Source of the DNA: Balanoglossus misakiensis
Taxonomy: Eukaryota; Hemichordata
Length of the DNA stretch: 64,000 bases
Direction: 5' to 3'
Assembly: GCA_040954595.2 (NCBI GenBank)
Contig: CM082581.2
Coordinates: forward strand, 6,076,001 to 6,140,000
The notes beneath the pieces are model-generated. The model was not told the origin of the DNA, did no database searches, and saw only the letters and a program-made list of their open reading frames with translations. Positions 15,301-26,800 of the stretch are shown one piece after another; position 1 is the first letter of the stretch, and each line of letters begins with the position of its first letter. The translations under genes were made by a program, and so were the position numbers.

Positions 15301-17060
15301 ACACTCACTTGACGAGAATTGAATTCCACCCTCCCAGAAATTCTCAATTGGTGTCGTCGTTAGAGTAAACACGGGCAAAGAAGGTTACTTGGTTGAAATA
15401 TGTTGCACAAATTGCGGTCTCCGTGACTGCCGATCTCAACGAAAATCCGAAATCGTTGCCTGCTACATGCGATCCAAAATGGCGCCTGTCATGTGACGAA
15501 TCCGATGTTAAACTGCAGAGATGCAATGCGAGTTGTTGTCGACTAAATGGTCTACGTCGGTTACCAGAGGCAAACCAAGTAACCAACTGATCTCGGTGTG
15601 GGAGACTGTTGGGGGGGGGGATACCGTTACTCCACAAAACTTTGAAATGTTTGGATTTCACGTGTTGTCGAATATAGCCGCGTCTCTGAACGAGAGTCGG
15701 CGCAATCACTCAGAAGTTCACATTTGTCTGTCGCACAACACAACGAACCAAACGCCAAACAAAAACCTTGACATAGAGTAACTGGGCCTCGTGCATGGAG
15801 AGAGACAGGGGTGGGGATTCCATATATAATCAAAGGATGCTTTGTTTGAAACAGGATATTTTGCGATTATGACATACATGTAGCATTAATTTACGACCCT
15901 GCCCACTTTAGGCATTTTTATATGATATCGGACTTCATTTGATATAATACACTACTGCCGTTGCTACTGTTTAAACATCGATTTATTGCGCTCGACCATA
16001 GGGGAGGCTGACTTTGCTTAGAAGTGTTTCAATATCCAAAACATTTCCAGCCATATTAATTTGAATTCGACGAACTGTTTCAAAGGAGTACAGTTATTGT
16101 TCAACACGAGTAAATATTGTCCTTTCGATGGGGTCATCTCATATGTACCGTGCTGTGGAAAAGTGGGAAGTTATGTTTGCATATTATCGGCCAGACGTTC
16201 GTCAGCGTTGCTGGAGGCTGCTGTTCTTATTAGAATTCTTTTAACAAGCGGACTCAAATATTGTTACCAGTCTGCACATCTCACGATTGTTTAACTGTTT
16301 GTTAAAATCCACAAGTTCATGTGGCTATCAAGCTTGGTATTGCCTGTGTGCAATGGGTTTGGAAGATGGTGGTCGGCTAAATTTTAATTATCACGGAATG
16401 ATTTTTCGATAGTATGTTAGCTTATTTTCAAACCTGATAGCGATATAAACAAACAAACAACGGGACGTGATTTTTGGGGTAACACGGAAACCTTGGCTAG
16501 TCGATCCGTGCAAGGTGCACTGATTCATACACCTCAAACAGTAGCAAATACCCGCAGCCAATGAGGTGCGCGTTGCTGTGGTAACGGTGTCACTTGGGCG
16601 GGTCTTAAAGCTTGTTGAATCCAGGCTTGTGTGTTTAGTCCGTACATGTACATGTACTTGCAAACCCAGTAGCGATTTCTCATATCTCACCCAGACTTTC
16701 TACTATTCAGAATCTACTAGGTACCGTTCCTTCTTATACATGTAGTTTACATTGTCAGTGAACGTTGAAAGAAAGAAAAATGGCAAGTTATGCTTAAGCA
16801 GGCGGACGCGCCGAGGCAAGCGATGCACCTGTGGAATCGGACCTTGGCCAAGGTGTACACTCGGCGCCACGAAATGGCGACGTGCTGCAACGGTGGCTTG
16901 GCGTCCAAGTCAACATGCATCGATCGCGTTCGGGTGCGTGTTTGAGTCATGACACCCGTCAGAGTGTGTGGTATGCGAACTAAAAGACGGGCATCCAAAC
17001 TAGTCTGTTTCAGAGTATACCTTCTTTACTAAACATTGACGATTCATGTTCTTTCCACAG

Positions 17061-19404
17061 ACGCCAAGGTTCAGAGGACCTCGTTGGCCAATATGCTCGC
17101 CGAAGTGCAACTGGCCGAGCCAGGAAACCACTGGCCTATTGCTGCCACACCTGGCGACAATTCAGACATCGAAATACCTCACGATATAATGAATGTAAGT
17201 ACATACTTGCAGTAAAATGTTTCATCGGTAAAGTAAGTGTTCTGACTTATATTTGTTAGACAAAGCCCAATATTTATTTTAAAGCGTGCTCAAACTTCAC
17301 GTCACCGGAAAGGGTTAAATTCGTGAAAACATTCATAAACATGGTTTAAAAATCGAGAATAAATCAACTGGTGTAGGTTAATTACAATGAACTAAGAAAA
17401 TCCAGATCTCTTCGATTTGACTACTTCTATACATGTACTTGGATGCTACTTTGAGCGCGTGCGCGTGCAATAATTGTTTTAAGTCTGCTTTGCAGTATTC
17501 TAAATACCCGGGATAGTATTGCTCCGACACGGGCCCATTTTTAGAACGCTTACTTTGTCTTTTCGCTTCTGGGGTTTCCCGTGTCGTGTTTACAAATTTC
17601 AGTGCGTAAACAATGTCTTTCTGCCAGATAAATGAAACATTTCAGATGGGCTCCGGCAGCTCCGACGTCATGACCCGCAGTGACAGCGCAAATGGAACTC
17701 CTTTGTGGCGCGGCTCCAGATTCGCCGAAGTCGACTTACTTTCCGAGAAAAAGAAACGAAAAGTGAACTAGGTCAATGGCGGCGTCAATTGAGGGAAATT
17801 CCCTAAAATTTAGCGAAAACATCCAGGGTTTTTTCTCTCCCTATATTTCGCGTTGGGGTTACGAAATGTACACTTTCAGCGATTACGCCAACCCATGATC
17901 GTATTTTAAGCACATTTTACGGTAAACACGACGAATTGTGACTTGAACAATCCGTATAAGCGCGGGTGGCGCTCTATACGTCAACAAGGGTAGCGTGTTC
18001 AACCCTGACCCAGTTACGCCTTCCCAATGGACCCTTGTTTTCGCTTCGGGGTCCAAATTTAAATAGACAGCGAACAAAATGGCGGTGACGGTTGCCAATA
18101 GTGATATCTGCGCGGTCGAAAAACACATTCGTAACAAGGCGACCATATTGAAACTGACGCCATTGCCACGAAAGAATAATCAAAGCGGTTTGTAAATTAA
18201 AAATTAACCCAAATAGACATTCCGATACATCTGGTGACTATGATGCACCGTTGGACCGATACTCATTTGATATAATAACAGCTGCAAAATGAAAGTAGTC
18301 GAAATATTTAATTTTTTTGTCCGATGTGACCTAAAGTGAAGATGTTCTTCTACACTGCTGCTTAGTAAACAAACATTTGGTCATTTAAAGACGCCGTGTT
18401 ACTTATCAAGTGACTAGCGAAATGATATTTCACACAAGAACAATTAATCCCATATTTTACATGCGTTTTCTTTCGTATCTGTCTTCGTTGCAGAATGATC
18501 AGGCGGAGATCTATGCAGACTTCATCCGCCAAGATATTATTTCAGACATACAGACGCTCTTGGGTAAGGGCGTACAAACAGGTGGGTGTTGCTATTGGCA
18601 ATACACAATTTGAAAACTATATCGACCGGAGATGTATATTGATAGAAGCGAGAAGTCATCTCGTCTTTTTATTTTACATGGAATTTTTTTTTTTGATATT
18701 TTACAAATTCACAGATTGCCCCAATTGGACCGTGCCCTGCGTGTCAAAATTTCTGACTTTTGTCAACCAGAAGTTTGATTTGAAAAACAAGTTCCCAGCG
18801 CTGGCCGAGAAATACTCAATAGACGGCTACAAATTGTGCTCCATGTCGAAAGAACTGTTCACAGAAACATTCAACAACTATAATTGCCAAAACGGCGACA
18901 CTCAGGGTCTTTTTCACGATGTAGAGATGGTTACAGGGTACATTGAATGTCTGAAAACGGGTATGTACGTGTATATAGTATATAGCTAAAGACATGTATA
19001 ATCGAGTCGCTCTTGGTACCAACATAATGGCCTTCTGTGGCATTTCTATGTTTTGAAAAGGGTTCGCTCGATTTCGCTTATTTTTCCGAGGGATGGGTAG
19101 CAGCCCTTCGCAAATCTGCGGACTCTATATAATATACATTTTCATCTCTTATTTTAGTGACAGAATGTCAACTTCCAGACCCAGCTCCAAACATAGGTGA
19201 TACTTGTCAAAAGAAAGCATCAGATGAGAGTGATCAGCAGCTAGATTTGCTCGACTCCAGTGACCAGATACCCCCAAAAAGTACTTGTTTAAATTTACTA
19301 GAAAGCGTACTACCTACATGTACTACTCAAGATGAGAAGTGTCTATACACATTGGTGAGTTGGGAAGGCTGGGCGAGCTGAAATACCGACAGAAAGCAGG
19401 CAGG

Positions 19405-19435
<31 letters not shown>

Positions 19436-20468
19436 TGTGTCTGGTTCTAGGACAGGCACGCAGGCAACTGCAGACAGGCAGAAATACAGACAGAGATATG
19501 TAGTGTGAGACAGACAGACAGACAGACAGACGGGCAAAGGTAATACAGATACAGAGGAAGACAGAAATGGACTGGGAGAGACAGAGATACATGTAGCTAA
19601 AGAGGTTCATGACATGAAGCTGGCAACCTACCGTTCCACTGAGACCTCTGGTTTATTTATCCTTGGAGACAAATTGCTTACAAAATGGACGGGTTCAACA
19701 CAACTTTGACTCTTAACATGTTTTTGTCTTGTGTATGAAGGAAGACGAAGTTGTCACAGTTCGGGAACTAGAAGCGAATAATGGCGGACCAACCAGAAGA
19801 AAAAGAGGTCGGCCTCGAAAGGAACGACCATTGAAAGGTAAATGTGTCCTATCATTCTAGAGCCAATAATGCATCTTCACAAGAAAGTAACAATTCGATT
19901 TGCGTAGGATTCGAAATGTAGGTGCAAATTTTGACTCGAAAACTTCGCAGACAAAGTTCAAGTAGACTTTTAGTAAATCGTGTTTGGAAAGAAGTTTGGT
20001 GCATGTACATGTATAAGGACTGCGGCTCATAGTCACGTGAAGGCACAGGACCAGAACACATTGTTGTCGTTTTCACAAAGTCTGCGCATGACTGTAAGAA
20101 CGTGTGTTTATCACTGCCCCTGACACGGCGACTTTAACATATTATCGAATGTTAATATTGCAGTCAAGAGGAAAAAGAAGAAAATCCTGTGGCAGTTCCT
20201 TTGTCGACATCTCGATGGCGGTGAATTCAAACACTGCGTCGAATGGATCAGCAGATCAGAGGGCCTGTTCCGCTTCATCAGCAGAGAAAAGGAAGCCATC
20301 GCCAAACAGTGGGGCAAGGAGAAAGGCCACAAGCGAGTGATGACGTATCAAAAGATGGCGCGCGCGCTCAGGTACTACATCCAGAAGGACGCCATGGAGA
20401 GATGTCGGGGCAAACTGCACTACAAATTCCGCCGAGAGACGATGATTAAATATCAAAACATGACGTGA
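17061..20468 (+). CDS. ESE/ELF3-type ETS transcription factor with PNT and AT-hook (copy 1)
   Basis: This is a nuclear DNA-binding transcription factor of the epithelium-specific ETS (ESE; ELF3/ELF5/EHF) type. Coding exons are 17061-17194 (first ATG 17093), 18494-18563, 18715-18960, 19158-19354, 19741-19837 and 20164-20468. All have GT-AG sites and phases 0,1,1,0,1, giving 338 aa. The PNT/SAM domain spans about residues 59-138 (starting CPNWTVPCV). A Ser/Asp/Glu-rich linker spans 141-205 and resembles the acidic region of ELF3. An AT-hook (RGRPRK) lies at 227-232 and the ETS domain at about 245-327. The ETS recognition helix retains both base-contacting arginines and the following Tyr-Tyr (ARALRYY, 303-309). 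PNT plus AT-hook plus ETS in one protein is the known ELF3 architecture. The first coding exon opens with two bases of a split codon, so a 5' exon lies upstream. An optional extra exon at 17646 is discussed under findings. A convergent paralogue lies 3.4 kb downstream. Confidence 0.9.
17646..17771 (+). other. Possible alternative exon of the ETS gene, ending in a stop
   Basis: An AG acceptor (ACATTTCAG) is followed by 41 open codons in the same phase (0) as the flanking exon junction. It starts MGSGSSDVM and ends with the basic run EKKKRKVN before TAG. The stretch is clearly GC-richer than the surrounding intron. If it is spliced after 17194 it would end the protein at about 75 aa with an SV40-like nuclear-localisation motif. 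If the weak donor GTGAAC at 17763 is used it would insert 39 residues in frame. There is no transcript evidence. Confidence 0.3.
19400..19563. repeat. GACA tetranucleotide microsatellite in ETS gene intron
   Basis: Two GACA blocks (about 19406-19434 and 19508-19530) lie in a purine-rich stretch in the intron between the acidic-linker exon and the AT-hook exon. Confidence 0.85.
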
Positions 20469-23400
20469 GCACGCAAAGTGCTTACGTCAGTTTACCAATA
20501 ACGTTTAAGGAGGCTGTCTGGTATACTATAACCATCACCAGAACTGGTCTGCATGTGCCAGACGACCAAAATGTGCCACGATCTCGCAAATTGGCAGTGT
20601 TATACTACATTGTATGGTGTGAACAGAGTTCCTGCGAACACGACTTCTTTTCGCCAAACCTGTTGTACCTTAAGAACGCTCTGTGTACATTGGTATCAAA
20701 CTCTGCACCAGTCTCGGAGTATTACTTGAGTGACAGACTCTTACGTCGCTACGAATCATCATTCGCAAGCGTGACGTTGTCAATAATGTTCGTTTATTCA
20801 ACCACCCGACTGCATTTAGGCACAGACCAATCCCGTCCTGGAGGATTCCAAGGTTACTTATCTCAGAGTTTGTTTATCTATATTATATGTAAATAACAAG
20901 CTTTCCACTTTTGATTTATTTGTTATATGATTAATTTTCGTTTATCTATTATCCATTTAAGACTGTAAAAGTAAAGCGAGTTCCAATGCCCATTTCTGGC
21001 ATTGGTGAAAAAAAAATAAAATAAGTTTTACATTCTCCACATTCTCTGTAACGTTGGAGTAGAGGAACATTTCACGTGCTTCTCTTCTTATCAACGTGTA
21101 TCATTTCACATGACCTTAAGTATGCTGTGTTCCAAACCGTATGCAAAGCCAATAATTTGCTACGAAAAGTTGCAGCACTTGTTGAGAATCCACACAAGCT
21201 CCCATTGTGAGAAATATTGGATTGTTAAATGGAGGTACATGTATGTTGTCAGATAAACGAGATTTTCTTCGGTTTTATCGTGACGCACACAAATACAATT
21301 CACACAAAACATTGAAGCAACATTTGAAGGGAACTAGGTAATTATTTCATTTATTGTATACTCAATGTCTGTATATATGATAGATTTAAACGGTTTCGCT
21401 TTTGTGAATTACATCACATTTGAGGTGTATCACACCCAACTTTGTGGAGATGTATATGTGTCGGTATGTAAAAGAGAAAAAATAAAAACAAAACAGCAGC
21501 AAAATTCCCTTTAATTCTTTGTCGCATTATTGTACTCCAAAAACTTGTGTTAAGGGGGGGGGGGTCTTTCATCAAACGAAATTAGTTTCGTTTGCCGTGT
21601 TTTGTCATTAATCAGGAACTCCTACGCTTATACCTAAGAATACTTCGCACATGGTCTTGTCATATGTGTCTTTTGACGCGAGAAAAATTTAAGTGAATAG
21701 TCGACAGTTCAAGCAGAAAGATTTTATTGCATAAAGTCATTGTCATGAAATAAAATTTAACATTTCAAGAAACTTAGACTGATTTCAGTAGCAATACTGA
21801 ACTTTGCTCGAATGTGTGCACATTACAAAACTCCTTAATTGAAAAATAAGAAAAATTGCCCTTATTTTTGATACAAAATATATTTTGGCTGCCCTTTTTA
21901 AAGAAACGAAAATAAAAAAGTAACTTGTTTTTCGAATACAGCGAACATACTTGGTTAGTGTATAGTGGTAGGTCGGGTATTATAGTCAAATGCTGACAAT
22001 GTCATGGATGGGATGAAGGTACATGTAAGGCTGGCCATGCCCTTTTTGTCATGGGACGGTTTCATCAATCGCTGGACGGCAAAAGGTCCTTCCTGCGCAG
22101 TGTTCGTTTCTATACTTCTCAAACGCTATGTGGGTTTCATGTGTCAGCGAAAAACGCCATTTCTTTACAGCCACAACGCAAAACAATGGATGGAAACAGT
22201 GGATGGAAATTTGAAAAGCCGAAGGCTGTCGTGTGACAACTTCGAGCTTAAAGTGACGGTAGAATATCTGTGGCAGGCGTGAATTTTTGCTCAAACAGTA
22301 CCGGAGTATTGTAAGAACGGACGTATCTGTGGGTAAGATAAGGCATTTTTTGGTCTCTTTGACTTGATCTCTTGACTAAATACTGTTTTCAGTGGCAAGC
22401 AAATTTGGCTCTGAAACTAGTGAAAAGTAAACGTCTGGGTACATGTAAACACACAAAATACTGTACATAAATTATAAATCATTGACAATTAAATGTTACC
22501 TGATTACAGAAAAAGGCACAACTTTTTTCTCCAGAAAACGGAAATAAACAGCGGTCAAACAAGACCCCGAACTACTCAGACATGGCACATTTGATTACAT
22601 GTATGAGTTTGTTTGAGGTCGTGGTCTAGCTGTCAGTAATTGTGGAAATATGGTTTGCACGTCCAGCGTGCAGGGATGAAAATTTCAAGCACAATTACCA
22701 CGAGCGCATTTGAAGCAGACTATGTACCAAACTCTGCCACATCTACCCCCCCCCCCCTTCTCACTAAAATTACACTTTCGTTCAGTGCCGAGGACGATAA
22801 AGCACTTTTATCATGGGACGGCACTCCCATGGAATTAAGCCCATGTGAAATCTAACGGTTAATTCTGCCAACCGCGACACGAATCTTATATCATAGTCTG
22901 TTCTCGTGGTAGATGTGCTCTTGTTTTTGTAACATACAAATTCAGATAAAAAACGCTCGATTATGAAATATCCGATAATAAGTGTGTAAAAATATAATCT
23001 TAGATAATTTGTCAATAGTTCGATCACCGCACTATAAGTACAGTCCATAGGAAAGTTCAATACATCAAATCTCCCTGATACAATACTGCATTAGATTTCG
23101 TTGGCAAGATAACGAGTGAGTTAAAACTTTGTAAAAGTTTCAACTGGCAGAGCATTACAATCTTTTTTAGGAACTGCAAGCTTGTAAACATTTGAATGGT
23201 TAAAGGCAACCTCTACAAATCAAGATGTTGGTATGCTTGGTTTTGTCTATATCTGTCTCTTTTAGGATAAATATTAATTAACGTGGCAAAGCTGTTTTCA
23301 GCAACCGTACCCCGCATGCCAAAATGCAACATTGAGTATATTTCAGTGAATCGAAACTGAAATGATCAAAATTATGTCAAAAATGACAAATGTTGTCCCT

Positions 23401-23882
23401 TTAAGGAGACGGTTACGATTAAAGCATAGTACACCGTGATTGTCCCTTTAATCAATACTGTAATAACTCTCGTAAATGTCAAAGCTGCTCGGCTAACTCA
23501 CATTTTGACAAAACTTACAACGAGCATTAATTGGTCACCGAAGATTTTACAACACGCGGAAGTCCTTGAAGTTGTATTGTCTGTTGTAAAATCTTTAAAG
23601 GCGGCTGTCATGGTTGACACTGGGAAATAATTTGTCAAGCACCAATTATATAAAAATATATATATGCATATTTCTTCGTATCCTAGGCTGGAGATGTTGT
23701 GATTCTGTCCTTTCCGAGTTGAAATGCGAACACCGTCTGCAAGTCGATGCGTCCAGTTTTGGAAATATCGTTCTTGCCCGGCGCGTATATTGCATAAGGA
23801 ACGTGCACTGTTGTAGTTCGGTAACACGCAGTTATCGCTCGCCCGTCCACCACATGGCACCGGACGTTGGAAATATACAACA
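20469..23882. other. Region between the two convergent ETS genes
   Basis: This 3.4-kb stretch holds the 3' untranslated regions of both genes. A possible polyadenylation signal for the forward gene is AATAAA at 21015-21020, 547 bases past the stop. There are short G and C homopolymers (about 21556 and 22748) and AT-rich sequence. I see no coding exon. Confidence 0.5.
21015..21020 (+). terminator. Candidate polyadenylation signal AATAAA
   Basis: This is a canonical hexamer inside an A-rich stretch 547 bases after the ETS copy 1 stop codon. A second hexamer-like site occurs near 21480. Which one is used cannot be told from the sequence. Confidence 0.35.
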
Positions 23883-26800
23883 TCACACAGTGCCATACAC
23901 ACGCACGACCCCCGGGCAGAATTTGAAGTGCAGTTTCCCCCGGCACTTCTCCATCACCTTCTTCTTTTTGTAGTCCCTCATGGCGCGCGCCATTTTCTGA
24001 TACGTCATCAGTTTCTTGTGGCCCTTCTCCCGCCCCCATTGGTTGGCGATGGACTCCTTCTCTCTGCTCACAAACCGGAAGAGGCCCTCAGATCGGTTGA
24101 TCCAGCGAACGCAGTGTTTGAACTCGCCACCGTCGAGGTGTTCCAACAGGAATTTCCAAAGTATCTTCTTCTTCTTTTTCTTCGGTTCTAGACCCAAAAT
24201 AAAACCACCAGAAAGCATGTATAAATGAACATGATAAAACGTTTGAAACCGACTTTCATGTTGTGGATTACTTGATCGTGAACAAAAAAGACAAAATCAG
24301 TACGGAGTCTCAGCTGAGTCACATTAAAGATGTTGACGACGCCACTATTCAGGATTTTCCATCAGAATATTTGATTATTTCATAACTACGGTATTCAACA
24401 CTCGGCTTACCTCCTTCCGGCCGGTATTTGCGTGGCCTTCCCCTTTTCCTCTTGACAGGTTGTTCCGTCGACCCATCATACTTCAAAGTTTCCTTAGGGA
24501 CGGATAGTGATGACATCATCATAAACTGCAAACACAAGAAAAACGTCAACTTCATCAGTAAAGTAATGACCCAGGGTTGTCTGGTGTACTCAGTAATGCA
24601 AACACTCCAACTATTTTCGATTTAAGAAATAAAAAGAAGACGTTTCTCCTCTACATACGGTTTATAACATTGTATAGACAAAACTGCCATTTTGACCAGT
24701 GAAATTGTCCAGTGCTCGACTCATTATAATAGCTGTGCTTCACTACAGTTCCATGAATAGCAAAATAAGAATACGCCATTTTCATGACCCCTACATGACC
24801 TTACATCCTCGTACTTCCGTTGTCAAAATTCTCCATCAGGTTGACTAAACCTCTACAAAAACTCTTAAATTGCAAGTGAAGTCAATAATCTACGTACTGA
24901 ATTACAAAAGAGACTCTTTTTCAAGCCTCATTTAAGATGTTTCTTGTCCCACAATGGTGAATTTTGACAACGCAATACCAACGGAAGTACAAGGATGTAA
25001 GGTCATCTGGGGGTCATGAAAGTGACCTATTGCAAACAAAGATGTCTGTCTTACTTCAGTCTCGGGAAAGACAACAGCACTGGCGTCGAAATCATGGCAG
25101 TTGTCAGGCGTTTCTGGAAAACAAACTGAGAAAAAAGACACACATCAGATAATTTGCTTTGAAGGAGGACTGAACCACAAAATAATCAAAGAATACTGCC
25201 ATTTTAATAAACCCCAAACCATAGAGGGTTCGAATTACCTGTGATCCAACATTCTAGATAACCCCTGATGATATCCGCGTCTTTACCAAAACTCTCCCGG
25301 AACTCTCCTTCTGACAAGGAGCATAGCGTGCTTCCATTCATTCCAATTTCGCCGGCCAGTGACGGGATGTTGTTGTCCAAGGCAAGCCTCTCATTCACAA
25401 ATCCTAAAAAAGTCACTACGTCATGTACATCCCATTCATAACAATCTGAAACAATAAACAAACACACTGTTGTTGAAAATTCGCAAAGTCGAAAAATTGT
25501 CATTTTTGGATGATTTTCATGAGCTATAACCCATGATTTTTTCAAAAAATGACGAAATTTTGAAAATTCGCAAAGTCGAAAAATTGTCATGTTTGGATGA
25601 TTTTCATGAGCTATAACCCATGATTTTGTTTCAAAAAAGACGAAATTTTGAAAATTCGCAAAGTCGAAAAATTGTCATTTTTGGATGATTTTCATGAGCT
25701 ATAACCCATGATTTTTTTCGAAAAATGACGAAATTTTGAAAATTCGCAAAGTCGAAAAAATTTCATTTTTGGATGATTTTCATGAGCTATAACCCATGAT
25801 TTTTTTCAAAAAATGAAGAAAATTTGAACTTTCGCAATGTTGAAAAATTGTCATTTTTGGATGATTTTCATGAGCTATAACCCATGATTTTTTCAAAAAA
25901 TGACGAAATTTTGAAAATTCGCAAAGTCGAAAAATTGTCATTTTTGGATGATTTTCATGAGCTATAAGCCATGATTTTTTCAAAAAATGACGAAATTTTG
26001 AAAATTCGCAAAGTCGAAAAATTGTCATTTTTGGATGATTTTCATGAACTATAACCCATGGTTTTTTTCAAAAAATGACGAAATTTTGAAAATTCGCAAA
26101 GTCGAAAAATTGTCATTTTGGATGATTTTCATGAGCTATAACCCATGATTTTTTCAAAAAATGACGAAATTTTGAAAATTCGCAAAGTCGAAAAATTGTC
26201 ATTTTTGGATGATTTTCATGAGCTATAACCCATGGTTTTTTTCAAAAAATGACGAAATTTTGAAAATTCGCAAAGTCGAAAAATTGTCATTTTTGGATGA
26301 TTTTCATGAGCTATAACCCATGATTTTTTCAAAAAATGACGAAATTTTGAAAATTCGCAAAGTCGAAACATTGTCATTTTTGGATGATTTTCATGAGCTA
26401 TAAGCCATGATTTTTTCAAAAAATGACAAAATTTTGAAAATTCGCAAAGTCGAAAAATTGTCATTTTGGGGTGATTTTCATGAGCTATAACCCATGATTT
26501 TGTTTCAAAAAAGACGAAATTTTGAAAATTCGCAATGTCGAAAAATTGTCATGTTTGGATGATTTTCATGAGCTATAAACCATGATTTTTTTCAAAAAAT
26601 GACGAAATTTTGAAAATTCGCAAAGTCGAAAAATTGTCATTTTTGGATGATTTTCATGAGCTATAACCCATGTTTTTTTTCAAAAAATTACGAAATTTTG
26701 AAAATTCGCAAAGTCGAAAAATTGTCACTTTTGGATGATTTTCATGAGCTATACACTACGTCAAGTACATCCCATTCAAAACAATCTGAAACAATAAACA

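Larger units (their letters stand above)
1..17060. other. Region without a supportable gene
   Basis: I found no chain of phase-compatible exons and no protein family I recognise in this stretch. It contains tetranucleotide microsatellites (listed separately), a 21-base G run at 5511-5531, and many copies of the TACATGTA palindrome. The longest open frame (about 11969-12517) has no recognisable domain. One or more 5' exons of the ETS gene that begins at 17061 must lie in here, because its first coding exon opens with a splice acceptor. Confidence 0.6.

Noticed and set aside
25475-26753. Possible CRISPR array or coding repeat protein
   Set aside because: The 87-bp units abut directly with no unique spacers, and the locus is a eukaryotic intron. 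Length variants of 85-88 bases break the frame, so a continuous repeat protein is not encoded.
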